A DNA stretch of 64,000 bases from Teichococcus wenyumeiae (lineage in GTDB: Bacteria; Pseudomonadota; Alphaproteobacteria; Acetobacterales; Acetobacteraceae), in NCBI RefSeq assembly GCF_003696345.1, contig NZ_RFLX01000001.1:496001-560000 (forward strand), in the 5' to 3' direction. The notes below the pieces were generated by a model. It did not search any database, had not been told where the DNA came from, and saw only the letters and a list, made by a program, of their open reading frames with translations. Each line of letters starts with the position of its first letter. The first letter of the stretch is position 1. The position numbers and the translations under genes are program-made. Shown piece after piece: positions 23,429-32,154 of this stretch.

Positions 23429-26224
23429 CTATCTGGCCTGCCGCGAGATGACGGAGAGCGCCGCCGCGCTGATGCTGACCTGCCCCAGCACCTGCGTCAG
23501 GTCGCGCACGAAGCCCCAGGTCTCGTAGGGGGAGGGGTCCTGCGGCACCACCACCAGGCTGCCCGGCGGCACCGGCGGGCCACCCGCCTGCCAGGAACCA
23601 AGCCCGGCCGGCGCGCTCTGCCCATTGGGCAGCACGATGAAGGCGCGGTTGCCATCGGCGAAGCGCTGCTGGCCGCCGGAAGCCTGCACATATTCCCCGG
23701 CGCGCCAGCCGGTGGTGAATTGCAGGCTGCCCGGGTTCAGCACGGCGCCCACCACCGTGACCTCGTTGGGGCGCTTGGGGATGGCGATCAGGTCGCCGGG
23801 CTCCAGCAGCACGTCCAGCTCGGGGCGGGCGGCCAGCACCACCGGGTTGGCCTCCACCACCATGCGGCCGGCGGCGCGGGCGTCGCGCAGCGCATTGGCC
23901 AGTTCCCGCCCCGCCGTGATGGCGCCGCCGAGGTCGAGGCCGGTGGAGCGGCTGCCCGCCACCGCCTGCCCGGCCGCCACCTGGATCAGGCTCTGCTCCA
24001 GCTCCCGCGCGGTGCGGGAAAAGCCTTCCTGCTGCCGCTGCCGCACGCTTTCCCGCGTGAAGACGGCGCCATAGGGATAGGCCTGGGGCGAGAGGCCGCC
24101 GGCACGGGCGATGAGCTCGGAAAAGCGCTCGCCACGCCGGATATCGTAGCTGCCGGGGCGCAGGAACTCCCCCACCAGCGTGACGGGGCCGTTGTCGCGG
24201 TCGCCGAAGCCGCGGGCGAAGCGCACTGCGTCGCGCGGGGAAAGCCGGATGGCCGCGAAGTTGCGGGAACGCAGGTCCAACAGGGTGCGGGAGAGCGAGG
24301 TGGCGCCCGCCTGTTCCTGCGGCTCCCGCGCGAATTCCACGGCCGAGAGATCGGCGGTGTCGGTGGCGCCGCCGGCGGCGGCCAGCACCTGGTCCAGCCC
24401 GGTATTGTCCAGGATGGGGTAGAGGCCGGGCATCCGCGCCTCGCCCGAGAGCAGAACGGACTGGTCCAGCAGCCAGGGCAGCAGGGCGGGGTAGTCCAGG
24501 AAGACCTGCGGGCAGGGCGGCGTGCCGAGGTCGGGGAAGCCGGCGCCGCGCGCATGGGCGAAGCGGGCCGGGCTGGCGCGGGCGGCGACGGCCAGGGATT
24601 GCAGCGCCGCGCAGTCGGCGCCCGTGGCCGCCATGGCCGGAACGGCGCCGGGCGGCGCGCCGGGGAGGGCGGGCGGCGGCGCCGGCTGGCCCTGCGGCGG
24701 CTCGCCCCGCAGGGCGCGCTGCACCGGTGGGCTGGCCAGCCAGAGCACATCGGCCTGGGAGAGCAGCACGATCTCGTCGGCCTCGCCCAGCGGCAGGTCG
24801 CCCTGGCCGCCCAGCAGGCGGCCGAGGTCGAAGCCGATGAAGCGGCGCACCCGCGTCTGTCCATCGACACGCCAGACCACGCCCATGCGGATATAGGGGT
24901 CGGGCTTCACCAGGCGCGGGTCGTGCAGCATGGCGCGCAGCCCGCCGGTGCGGGGCGCGCGCAGCAGCGGCGCGGTGACATGCCCGGCCAGCCGCACCTG
25001 CCCGGAGGCGACATCCGCCCCCGGCTGCACCAGCACCGCATCGCCCCGCCGCACGGCGCTGGCGGGGGCGGTCTCGCTGAAGGCGCGGCGGCCGCCGGCA
25101 TCGGTGCCCTGGAGCAGGAAGCGGTTGCCGGCGGGGCGCAGCGGCTGCCCGGCCAGCCGCAGCAGCGTGGCCAGCGGCACCTGCGCCACCCCGGCGGGCA
25201 GTTCATAGATGCCAGGGCGCGTCACCTCGCCCGCCACGGCGACGGTGGCGCCCAGCGGCGGCACCACCACGCGCTCGCCCTCGCGCAGCATCAGGTCGGG
25301 GTCGCCGGCCTCGCCCGCGATGACGCTGTAGAGGTCGATGACACGGCGGCCGCGCGGCCCCTCGACCCGGATGGCGCGCAGCGAGCCGGTCTTGCGCACC
25401 CCGCCCGCCAGCATCAACGCATCCAGCACCGAGGCCAGGGCGGGCACGGATTGCATGCCGGGCCGCATCACCTCACCGGCCACCAGCACGCCCACCTGCC
25501 GCACCTGCCCCACCGAGACATAGGCTTCCGAGCCGCCGAGTTCCTGCGCCACCCGCGCCTCGATATCGGCGCGCAGCGCGCCCAGGCTGCGGCCGGCGGC
25601 GATGAAGGGCGGCAGGTCCGGCAGCAGCAGCGTGCCGTCGCGGTTGACGCGCAGCGTCACGCTCTGCCGCGTGCGGCCGCGGATCGCGATGGCAACCTCG
25701 TCGTCGCGGCCGAGGACGTAGTCGTCCGGCAGCAGGCCCATGGTGGCGGGCGCGGGGGTAGTGCCGGGGGCGGTCTGGAAGGTGTCGTAGCCGAACTGGC
25801 GCAGCACCGTGTCCAGCCGCGCGGCATAGAAGGTCTCGGTGTGCGAGAGCGGCTGTTCGGCCGGTGCGGCCATGGCGGGCGGCGCCAGCGGGCGGGCCGG
25901 CGGCACGGCGGGCAGCGGATGGGCCACGGCACCGCCAGGGAGGCCGCCGACTGCCCCGGTGCCAGCCGCATCCAGGATGCGCTGCATGATATCCTGCTGC
26001 ACCGCCGGCGGCAGCACCGGCACCGGAATGCCGCCCGGCAGGGTCGAAGGCAGGGCGGGCGGCGAGAGGAAGGGACTCGGCACCCCGCCACCGGGCGTGT
26101 TCTGCGCCATGGCGGGCAGCGTTCCGGCCAGACTGGCCAGGAGCGCCAGCGGCAACCCGGCGGCCTGCAGGCTGCGGCGGGATGGGCGTGTCACGGTTGG
26201 CCGAGATCGATCCGGTCTGGTCAT
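23429..26224 (-). CDS. Large SLBB-domain polysaccharide export protein (Wza-like)
   Basis: This is the presumed outer-membrane/periplasmic export channel of the exopolysaccharide locus. It has 931 residues, much longer than typical Wza (about 380). A signal region with an Arg-rich start ends LPAMAQ (~residue 41), without a lipobox. A Pro/Ala-rich linker follows (about 42-130). Then come a polysaccharide-export domain (DDYVLGRDDEVAIAI...VNRDGTLLLPDLP) and several SLBB-type units marked by VGVLVAGEVMRPGM, VAVAGEVTRPGIYELP, VTLVGEFLRPGSYDIRRG and VTVVGAVLNPGSLQF. I chose the ATG at 26224. An ATG at 26266 adds 14 residues but would consume the AT-rich divergent promoter gap. Confidence 0.82.
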   Translation of the reverse strand: MTRPDRSRPTVTRPSRRSLQAAGLPLALLASLAGTLPAMAQNTPGGGVPSPFLSPPALPSTLPGGIPVPVLPPAVQQDIMQRILDAAGTGAVGGLPGGAVAHPLPAVPPARPLAPPAMAAPAEQPLSHTETFYAARLDTVLRQFGYDTFQTAPGTTPAPATMGLLPDDYVLGRDDEVAIAIRGRTRQSVTLRVNRDGTLLLPDLPPFIAAGRSLGALRADIEARVAQELGGSEAYVSVGQVRQVGVLVAGEVMRPGMQSVPALASVLDALMLAGGVRKTGSLRAIRVEGPRGRRVIDLYSVIAGEAGDPDLMLREGERVVVPPLGATVAVAGEVTRPGIYELPAGVAQVPLATLLRLAGQPLRPAGNRFLLQGTDAGGRRAFSETAPASAVRRGDAVLVQPGADVASGQVRLAGHVTAPLLRAPRTGGLRAMLHDPRLVKPDPYIRMGVVWRVDGQTRVRRFIGFDLGRLLGGQGDLPLGEADEIVLLSQADVLWLASPPVQRALRGEPPQGQPAPPPALPGAPPGAVPAMAATGADCAALQSLAVAARASPARFAHARGAGFPDLGTPPCPQVFLDYPALLPWLLDQSVLLSGEARMPGLYPILDNTGLDQVLAAAGGATDTADLSAVEFAREPQEQAGATSLSRTLLDLRSRNFAAIRLSPRDAVRFARGFGDRDNGPVTLVGEFLRPGSYDIRRGERFSELIARAGGLSPQAYPYGAVFTRESVRQRQQEGFSRTARELEQSLIQVAAGQAVAGSRSTGLDLGGAITAGRELANALRDARAAGRMVVEANPVVLAARPELDVLLEPGDLIAIPKRPNEVTVVGAVLNPGSLQFTTGWRAGEYVQASGGQQRFADGNRAFIVLPNGQSAPAGLGSWQAGGPPVPPGSLVVVPQDPSPYETWGFVRDLTQVLGQVSISAAALSVISRQAR

Positions 26225-26278
26225 ATGAACGTGACCAAATGCTCGCAATATTGTGAACGCAGTCATATCATTCCGGCC
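26225..26278. promoter_or_regulatory. AT-rich divergent control region of the exopolysaccharide locus
   Basis: These 54 bases separate the export gene (left) and the heparinase-like gene (right). They are strikingly AT-rich for this window. They hold AATATTGTGA (26247-26256) and TTGTGAAC (26251-26258). AATATTTGTGA recurs at 30825-30835, and TTGTGAAC recurs in reverse complement at 30901-30908, ahead of the second exopolysaccharide operon. A shared promoter or regulator site is an inference. Confidence 0.35.
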
Positions 26279-28024
26279 ATGCCGATCCAAGCACGCATCC
26301 CGAGGACGCTGCTGCTCGCCGATGCCGCCTGGCGGCTTGGGCCGCGCGCCCTTGCCCATTACGGGCGGCACCGGCTGGCCCTGGCCTCGGGGCAGGCAGC
26401 GCGGCGGTTGAAGGGCGCGGCGGCACCGGAGGGGCGCTTCCTGGCGGAACTGCCGCCGTCGCCGCCCCCAGTTCTGGCGGGCGCATGGCAGGCGCGGTTG
26501 CGGGCGGCGCTGGCAACGCTGCCGCCAGCCCGCCACCACGGCCCCTTCGATCCGGCGGGGCCGGCCCTGGGCATGGACCTCTTCCACCCCGGCGATGTGC
26601 GCCCGGTCTGGGAGGCGGGGCGCCTGGCCTGCCTGCCCAAACTGGCCCAGGCCGCCTGCCTCTGGCCGGAAGAAGGCCATCTCGCGGCGCTGGAAGACCG
26701 GCTGGCCCTGTGGTGCGCCGCCAACCCGCCCTTCCGCGGCCCGCACTGGGCCTGCGGGCAGGAAGCGGCATTGCGGGCGCTGCATCTGGCCCTGGCCCTG
26801 GCCCTGCTGGGGCAGGACCACGCCCCGGCACCAGGGGCACGGAGCATCCTGGCACTGCATGCGCGCCGTATCAGCGCCACCACCCATTACGCCCAGGCAC
26901 AGGACAACAACCACAGCATCAGCGAGCCCGCCAGCCTCTTCGCCTGCGGCCTGCTGCTGGGTGATGCCGCGCTGCGCGAGCATGGCGCCCGCGCCCTTGC
27001 CGCCGCCGTGGCGCGGCTGGTGGCGCCGGATGGCGGCTTCGCCCAGGTTTCCACCGGCTATCACCGGCTGCTGCTGGATGTGCTGGCCAGCGTGGAATGG
27101 CTGCGGCGCCGGCATGGCGCCCCGGCCTTCCCCGCACCCTTCGCGGAACGCGCCGCCGCCGCCGCCCGCTGGCTAGCCGGGCTGGTGGCGCCGGATGGCG
27201 CGCTGCCGCGCCTCGGCCACCAGGATGGCTCCGCCTTCGCCGACCTCGCCCTGGCCGGCCCCGATGATGCGCGCGGCAGCATCGAGCGGGCCATGCGCCT
27301 TTTCGCCGGTGCCTCCGCCGGCTTCGCCGAGGAACCGGGCTGCGACTGGCTGGCGCTGCCCGCCGCCCCCGCCTTCACGCCCCCGTCTTCCTGGTGCGCC
27401 GCCGGCAGCATGGGTTGGCGGCGGGATGGCGCCCACGCCCTGCTGCGCATCGGCCCGCTGCGCTTCCGCCCCGGCCAGGCCGACCTGCTGCATTTCGAAC
27501 TCTGGGACGGCGCCACTCCGCTGCTGACCGATGCCGGCACCGGCGCCTACAACCCCGCCCCCGCCGACCGCTGGTGGCTGGAATATTTTTCGGGCGCCGC
27601 CGCCCATAACACCATCACCTTCGATGAGCGGGAGCCGATGCCGCGCGCCGGCCGCTTCCTGCATGCCCGCTGGCCCCGCCTTTCCGCCCTGCCGGATGGC
27701 GCGGCGCTACGCGATGCCAACGGCCACCACCACGCCCGCCGCGTCAGCGCCGAGGGCCGGCTCTGGCGGGTGCGGGACGAGGTCGGCGGCGGCTTCTCCA
27801 CGCTGGCGCTGCGCTGGCGGCTTGGCCCCGGCGCCTGGCGCGCCACGCCGGAGGGAGCCACCGGCCCTGCCCGTATCAGCATCAAGGCCGATGTCCCGCT
27901 GGCCCTGCGGCTGGAAGAAGGCTGGGAAAGCCCCGCCTATGGCCAGGTGCGCCGCTGCACCCTGCTGGTGGCCCGTGCCGCCGCGCCGTTGCGCTGGATC
28001 GAGACAGAGATCGGGCTGGGCTGA
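26279..28024 (+). CDS. Heparinase II/III family protein (polysaccharide lyase-like)
   Basis: This 581-residue protein has an alpha-helical toroid domain (about 60-330) and a C-terminal beta-sandwich (about 370-581) of the heparinase II/III / alginate lyase type. Candidate catalytic residues are Asn210-Asn211-His212 in DNNHSISEP and Tyr261-His262 in STGYHR. A TDAGTGAYNP segment leads the second domain, and GAAAHNTITFDE carries the metal/His region. No clear signal peptide is visible. It heads the wzz-wzy-transferase operon, and its stop overlaps the next start by one base. Such proteins sit in many exopolysaccharide loci and may trim or release polymer; the substrate is unknown. Confidence 0.82.
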   Translation: MPIQARIPRTLLLADAAWRLGPRALAHYGRHRLALASGQAARRLKGAAAPEGRFLAELPPSPPPVLAGAWQARLRAALATLPPARHHGPFDPAGPALGMDLFHPGDVRPVWEAGRLACLPKLAQAACLWPEEGHLAALEDRLALWCAANPPFRGPHWACGQEAALRALHLALALALLGQDHAPAPGARSILALHARRISATTHYAQAQDNNHSISEPASLFACGLLLGDAALREHGARALAAAVARLVAPDGGFAQVSTGYHRLLLDVLASVEWLRRRHGAPAFPAPFAERAAAAARWLAGLVAPDGALPRLGHQDGSAFADLALAGPDDARGSIERAMRLFAGASAGFAEEPGCDWLALPAAPAFTPPSSWCAAGSMGWRRDGAHALLRIGPLRFRPGQADLLHFELWDGATPLLTDAGTGAYNPAPADRWWLEYFSGAAAHNTITFDEREPMPRAGRFLHARWPRLSALPDGAALRDANGHHHARRVSAEGRLWRVRDEVGGGFSTLALRWRLGPGAWRATPEGATGPARISIKADVPLALRLEEGWESPAYGQVRRCTLLVARAAAPLRWIETEIGLG

Positions 28025-29010
28025 TGCCGCTGCATATCCTCCTGCGCGGCCTCTGGCGCCTGAAATTCCCGCTGGCGGCGCTGGCATTGTTGCTGGTGCT
28101 GGCGGGCGCGGCGCTGATCATCTCCTGGCCCCGCGCTTATCTGGCGGGGGCGGTGATCGCCCCGGCCGAGACCACCGGCCTCGCCACGTCCACGCTGATC
28201 TCCGCCAGCGCGCTTTCCCCCGGCAGCCTGCTGGACACCCGGCCATCCGGCAACTTCGCCATCTATCTCGCGGCGCTACGCAGCCCGGAAGCGGCGGCGA
28301 TGCTGGCGCGCGATACCCGCCTGCTGGCCGTGCTGGAGGCCCGCCGCGCCGAGGGCCCCGCCGGCTGGCTGCGCGAAACCCTGGGCCTGCGCCTGACCCC
28401 CGACCAGGACGACGTGGAAGGCTGGCTGGAGCGCGGCCTGGCGGTGACGCAGTCGCTCGCCTCCGTCACCTGGACACTGGAAGTCTCGCTGCCGAACCGT
28501 GCCCTGGCGCAGGAGGTGCTGGAGCGCCTGCACCGCTTCGCCGAGGCCAAGGTGCGCGCCGACCTGCTGGACCTGGTGGGCCGCCGCGTGAAGGTGCTGG
28601 AAGCCCGCCTGGCCGCCGAGCGCGACATCTACCTGCGCACGCCGATCTTCGAGCTGCTGGCCCAGCACCAGCGCGCCGCCATGGTGCTGGCGGCGGATGA
28701 GGCGGTGGCGGCGCGGCTGGTGTCCGGCCCCGGCGTGGAGCTGAAGCCTTCCGTGCCCAACCGGCCGCTGCTGCTGGTGCTGCTGGCGGTGGCGGCGCCA
28801 TTGGCGGTGGCCTTCGGCGGCGCCTGCTGGGTGCTGCTGTTCGGGGTGGTGGAGCCGCGCAAGGCCAAGGGGGCTTTGCCCCCCTGGACCTCCCACCAGG
28901 GAACTGAGCTCCCTGGACCCGCATTCACGGCGCCGAAATCCGGCGGGGTCTGGGGGGATACCATCCCCCCAGCGGGGGTCCGGGGGCGGCGCCCCCGGTC
29001 CCGCGCTTGA
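28024..29010 (+). CDS. Wzz-like chain-length/co-polymerase protein with repeat-encoded C-terminal tail
   Basis: A 328-residue inner-membrane protein with helix 1 at about 14-36, a periplasmic, partly coiled-coil domain, and helix 2 at about 248-276. This is the Wzz/PCP layout that controls polymer length. No tyrosine kinase domain is fused, and none lies nearby. From about residue 281 the frame enters composite repeat copy C1. The last ~48 residues (KGALPPWTSHQG onward, rich in Pro, Gly, Arg) are therefore encoded by repeat DNA and unlikely to be ancestral. The stop overlaps the TTG start of the polymerase gene by four bases (TTGA). Confidence 0.75.
   Translation: MPLHILLRGLWRLKFPLAALALLLVLAGAALIISWPRAYLAGAVIAPAETTGLATSTLISASALSPGSLLDTRPSGNFAIYLAALRSPEAAAMLARDTRLLAVLEARRAEGPAGWLRETLGLRLTPDQDDVEGWLERGLAVTQSLASVTWTLEVSLPNRALAQEVLERLHRFAEAKVRADLLDLVGRRVKVLEARLAAERDIYLRTPIFELLAQHQRAAMVLAADEAVAARLVSGPGVELKPSVPNRPLLLVLLAVAAPLAVAFGGACWVLLFGVVEPRKAKGALPPWTSHQGTELPGPAFTAPKSGGVWGDTIPPAGVRGRRPRSRA
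28863..29003. repeat. Divergent composite repeat, copy C1, inside the Wzz-like coding region
   Basis: The left part is GGCCAAGGGGGCTTTGCCCCC-CTGGAC, followed by an inverted CCAGGGA-ACTGAGC-TCCCTGG. The right part, read in reverse complement, has CCGGGGGCGCCGCCCCCGG, then CGCTGGGGGGAT-G-GTATCCCCCCAG, then ACCCCGCCGGAT. The order of hairpin, CGCTGGGG palindrome and GACCCCGCC box is the same as in the type-A arms, but the palindrome sequence differs. It has no recognisable core. It is read through in frame as the tail of the Wzz-like protein. Confidence 0.65.
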
Positions 29011-30230
29011 CATCCTGGCGCATCGACACCGCCACGATCGCCTCGCTGGCCGGTGCCAGTGCCGCCGTGCTGCAATTCGCGGGCGCCCTGAAGGGCGCGC
29101 CCCTGGTGGCGGCGCTACCCTTCGACATCACTGCGCTTTCCCTCGCATCGCTGGTGCCGCTGCTGGCGCTGCTGCTGCTGACCCGGCGCTGGTGGCTGCA
29201 TCCGCTGGTCGCGCCATCGCTGCTCGGCGCCGGGCTGCTCTGGCTCTGGCTGGTGCTGGCCGGCACCTGGAGCGCCAGCCACGACATCCTCTCCGCCAAG
29301 CTGCCGGAGGTGGTGCTGCTGGCACCGCTGATGCTGCTGGCCGGCATCGCGGTGGGGGCCGATGCCGGGGCGCGGCGCTGGCTGGTGGCGGTGGCGCTGC
29401 TGGCGGGGCCTTTTGTCGGTGCCTCGGTGGCCTGGGGGCTGGCCCATGGCGCGGTGGTGCTGGGTGGCGCGGTGGGGGCCAATCCGGAACTGGTGCGGGT
29501 GCAATACCAATTGGCGGGGCTGGCCATCGCCTGCGCCGCCGGGCTGGGCGGCGTGCGGGCGGTAGAGGCCGCCACCTGGCCGCGACGGCTCTTCTGGCTG
29601 GGCTTCGTGGCGGCCATGGGGGTGGCGGTGCTGCTGCCGGGCGGGCGCACGGCGCTGCTCTCGCTGGGCTTCTGCGTGGCGCTGGTGCCGGCACTGCGCT
29701 GCTGGTCGGCGGCGCGGCCGCGGCTGGCGCTGGGCTGGCTGGCCCTGGCGGCGGCGGGCGGCGCGCTGGCCCTGGCGGCGCTGCTGCTGAACCCCGCCGG
29801 CGCCAATGGGCTGCGGACGCTGGAGCGCTTCACCCAGGGCGATGTCGAATCCTCCGCCCGCCCGGCGCTCTGGGCGGCGGCGATGCAATGGGGCAGCGAA
29901 GCGCTGCCCTTCGGCCTCGGCACCGGCGGCTTCACCCTGGCGGCGGGCTATGGAGAGCGGCGCGGCCTCTATCCGCACAACCACCTGCTGGAAGCCTGGG
30001 CGGAAGGCGGCGTGCCCGGGCTGCTGTTCTGGCTGCTCTGCTTCGGCGGGGCGGTGCTGGTGCCGCTGTTGCGGCTGCGGCGGATGCCGCCGGGGCGGCT
30101 GGCGCGCGCCGCCGCCCTGGCGCTGCCGGTGCTGCTGGCGGCCATGGTTTCCACCGACCTCGGCAACCGGATGGTCTGGTTCGCCCTGGGTCTGGTGCTC
30201 TCCACGGGAGTGGTGGCGCGGCGTGTATAA
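29007..30230 (+). CDS. O-antigen ligase / polysaccharide polymerase (Wzy_C family)
   Basis: A 407-residue protein with about ten to eleven membrane helices, the layout of Wzy polymerases and O-antigen ligases. The family region is visible as LPGGRTALLSLGFCVAL (about 211-227) and YPHNHLLEAWAEGGVPGLLFWLL (about 323-345), with the conserved His in PHN. The TTG start is supported by a four-base overlap with the preceding stop and by an immediate amphipathic N terminus; no better start precedes the first helix. It probably polymerises the exopolysaccharide repeat unit in the periplasm. It overlaps the next gene by 8 bases. Confidence 0.82.
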   Translation: MTSWRIDTATIASLAGASAAVLQFAGALKGAPLVAALPFDITALSLASLVPLLALLLLTRRWWLHPLVAPSLLGAGLLWLWLVLAGTWSASHDILSAKLPEVVLLAPLMLLAGIAVGADAGARRWLVAVALLAGPFVGASVAWGLAHGAVVLGGAVGANPELVRVQYQLAGLAIACAAGLGGVRAVEAATWPRRLFWLGFVAAMGVAVLLPGGRTALLSLGFCVALVPALRCWSAARPRLALGWLALAAAGGALALAALLLNPAGANGLRTLERFTQGDVESSARPALWAAAMQWGSEALPFGLGTGGFTLAAGYGERRGLYPHNHLLEAWAEGGVPGLLFWLLCFGGAVLVPLLRLRRMPPGRLARAAALALPVLLAAMVSTDLGNRMVWFALGLVLSTGVVARRV

Positions 30231-30822
30231 GCGTTTTGGCAAGCGGGCCCTGGATATCCTGGGGGCGGGGGCGGCGCTGCTGCTGCTTTCTCCCCTCTTT
30301 CTGCTGGTGGCGCTGGCGGTGGCAGCCTGCCTTGGCCGGCCGGTGCTGTTCCGGCAGGAACGGGCGGGCCGTGATGGCCTGCCCTTCACACTCATAAAAT
30401 TCCGCTCGATGCGGGAAGGCCCGGGGGATGACGCGGCGCGGCTGACCCGCTTCGGCCGCGCGCTGCGCGCCAGCGCGCTGGATGAGCTGCCGCAGTTGGT
30501 GAACGTGCTACGCGGCGAGATGAGCCTGGTGGGTCCCCGCCCGCTGCCGATGGCTTACCTGGACCGCTACACGCCCCGGCAGCGGCAGCGCCTCGGCGTG
30601 CGGCCAGGATTGGCCGGGGCGGCGCAGGCGGCGGGGCGCAATGCCCTGCCCTGGGATGAGCGGCTGGAACTGGACGCCCTCTATGCCGCCGATCCCAGCC
30701 TTGGCCGGGACCTGCGTGCCATGGCCGGTACGCTGCGCATCCTGGCCAGTGGCAAAGGCGTGCATGCGCCCGGCCACGCGACCATGCCGGCGCTGGATGG
30801 GGTTGATTCAACCAGAGCGTGA
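30223..30822 (+). CDS. Initiating sugar transferase (monotopic phosphoglycosyl transferase, PglC/WcaJ C-terminal type)
   Basis: This 199-residue enzyme transfers a sugar-1-phosphate to undecaprenyl phosphate and starts repeat-unit synthesis. A basic start (MYKRFGKRALD) leads one re-entrant hydrophobic helix (about 10-36). Then come VLFRQERAG (about 41-49), IKFRSM (58-63), the Asp87-Glu88 catalytic dyad in DELPQL, and VGPRPLP (103-109). The size matches the minimal PglC type without the extra membrane domain. The GTG start at 30223 overlaps the polymerase gene by eight bases. The window's 4,6-dehydratase and aminotransferases suggest an amino-sugar substrate. Confidence 0.87.
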   Translation: MYKRFGKRALDILGAGAALLLLSPLFLLVALAVAACLGRPVLFRQERAGRDGLPFTLIKFRSMREGPGDDAARLTRFGRALRASALDELPQLVNVLRGEMSLVGPRPLPMAYLDRYTPRQRQRLGVRPGLAGAAQAAGRNALPWDERLELDALYAADPSLGRDLRAMAGTLRILASGKGVHAPGHATMPALDGVDSTRA

Positions 30823-30923
30823 AAAATATTTGTGACAATCTACCTTATGGTTACGATTTAGCTTGCATTATGGCCATGGAACTGTTTCGCTTCCGCTAGT
30901 GTTCACAAAAAAGTGAGCTTTAT
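30823..30923 (+). promoter_or_regulatory. AT-rich promoter region of the second exopolysaccharide operon
   Basis: This is a 101-base gap, unusually AT-rich for this window. A plausible sigma-70-like pair is TTGTGA (30830-30835) and TACGAT (30852-30857) with a 16-base spacer. An inverted pair, TCAC-AAAAAA-GTGA, lies at 30903-30916 just before the start. It shares AATATT(T)GTGA and TTGTGAAC with the gap at 26225-26278. A promoter is likely here because the upstream gene ends without a terminator, but the boxes are by eye only. Confidence 0.4.
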
Positions 30924-32144
30924 ATGGCCCTGGCCCTGAGGCTCGATGCGACCGGCAACGGGGCATTGGGTGAGAATGTCCGCCTCTTCCCGGGGCGCCC
31001 GGCGGCCTCGGCGCAGCCCCGGCAGCGCATTCTGCTCTCCCCACCCCAATTGGCGGGGGGTGAGCTGGCTTCTCTGGACCATACCCTTGCCGCCGGCTGG
31101 ATCGCCCCCGCCGGGCCGGTGCCCGAAGCCTTTGAGGAAGCGGTGCGCGCCGCCACCGGCACCGAATACGGGCTGGCTACCTCCTCCGGCACCGCCGCGC
31201 TGCACCTGGGCTACCGCGTGCTGGGGGTGGAGCGGGGGGACGAGGTCTGGACCTCCACCCTCACCTTTGTCGCCAGCATCGCTCCCGCCGTGCAGATGGG
31301 CGCCCGCCCGCGCTTCCTGGACGCCGCCGCCGAAAGCTGGACGCTGGACCCCGAGATCCTGGAAAGCCGGCTGCGCCAGGCCGCCACCAAGGGCAAGCTG
31401 CCGCGCGCCGTGGTGCCGGTGGATCTCTACGGCCAGTCCTGCGACCTCGATGTCATTGTCGGCCTTTGCGGCCGCTGGGGCGTGCCGGTGCTCTGCGACA
31501 GCGCCGAGGCGCTCGGCGCCGAATACCGTGGCCGCCCGGTGGGCAAGGGCGCGGCCCTGGCAGCCTTTTCCTTCAACGGCAACAAGATCGTCACTGCCGG
31601 CGGCGGCGGTGCGCTGGTTTCGGACGATGCGGCGCTGGTCGCCCGCGCCCGCCACCTGGCCACCCAGGCCAAGGAATCCGCGCCGCATTACCAGCATGAG
31701 ACCACGGGCTATTCCTATGGCCTCTCCTCCGTGCTGGCGGCGGTGGGGCTGGCGCAGATCGGCGCGCTGAAGGACCGCGTGGCGGCCCGCCGCGCCACCT
31801 TCGCGCGTTATGCCCTGCGCCTGTCGGACCTGCCCGGCCTGGGCTTCATGCCGGAGCCCGGCTGGGGCCGTTCCTCCCGCTGGCTGACCACCATGCTGAT
31901 CGACCCCGCCCGCTTCGGCGCCACGCGGGAACAACTGCGCAAGGCGCTGGATGAGGCGGGAGTGGAAAGCCGTCCGGTCTGGAAGCCGCTGCACCTGCAG
32001 CCGGCCTTCCGCGGCGCTCCTTTCCATGGCGGCGGCATCTCCGGCCAGCTTTTCGACCGCGGGCTCTGCCTGCCCTCCGGCGCCATGACGCCGGAGGAAC
32101 AGGACCGGGTGATCGACACCATCCGCGCCTGCTGCCGGGGCTGA
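30924..32144 (+). CDS. DegT/DnrJ/EryC1/StrS family sugar aminotransferase
   Basis: A 406-residue PLP-dependent enzyme of the kind that aminates keto-sugars on nucleotide carriers. It has ATSSGTAALHLGYR (85-98), Asp192 in LCDSAEALGAE, and the PLP Lys221 in SFNGNK. The first ~35 residues are an extension before the conserved ILLSPPQLAGGEL start. Family members of this shape (PglE-like) make UDP-4-amino-4,6-dideoxy sugars, which fits the PglF/CapD-like dehydratase encoded 3.7 kb downstream. It heads an operon of tightly packed genes. Confidence 0.85.
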   Translation: MALALRLDATGNGALGENVRLFPGRPAASAQPRQRILLSPPQLAGGELASLDHTLAAGWIAPAGPVPEAFEEAVRAATGTEYGLATSSGTAALHLGYRVLGVERGDEVWTSTLTFVASIAPAVQMGARPRFLDAAAESWTLDPEILESRLRQAATKGKLPRAVVPVDLYGQSCDLDVIVGLCGRWGVPVLCDSAEALGAEYRGRPVGKGAALAAFSFNGNKIVTAGGGGALVSDDAALVARARHLATQAKESAPHYQHETTGYSYGLSSVLAAVGLAQIGALKDRVAARRATFARYALRLSDLPGLGFMPEPGWGRSSRWLTTMLIDPARFGATREQLRKALDEAGVESRPVWKPLHLQPAFRGAPFHGGGISGQLFDRGLCLPSGAMTPEEQDRVIDTIRACCRG

Positions 32145-32154
32145 GGGCGGTCCG

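Noticed and set aside
23720-26278. Upstream extension of the heparinase-like frame across the export gene
   Set aside because: The opposite strand has a clear SLBB export protein there, and the extension is low-complexity. The ATG at 26279 is the sensible start.
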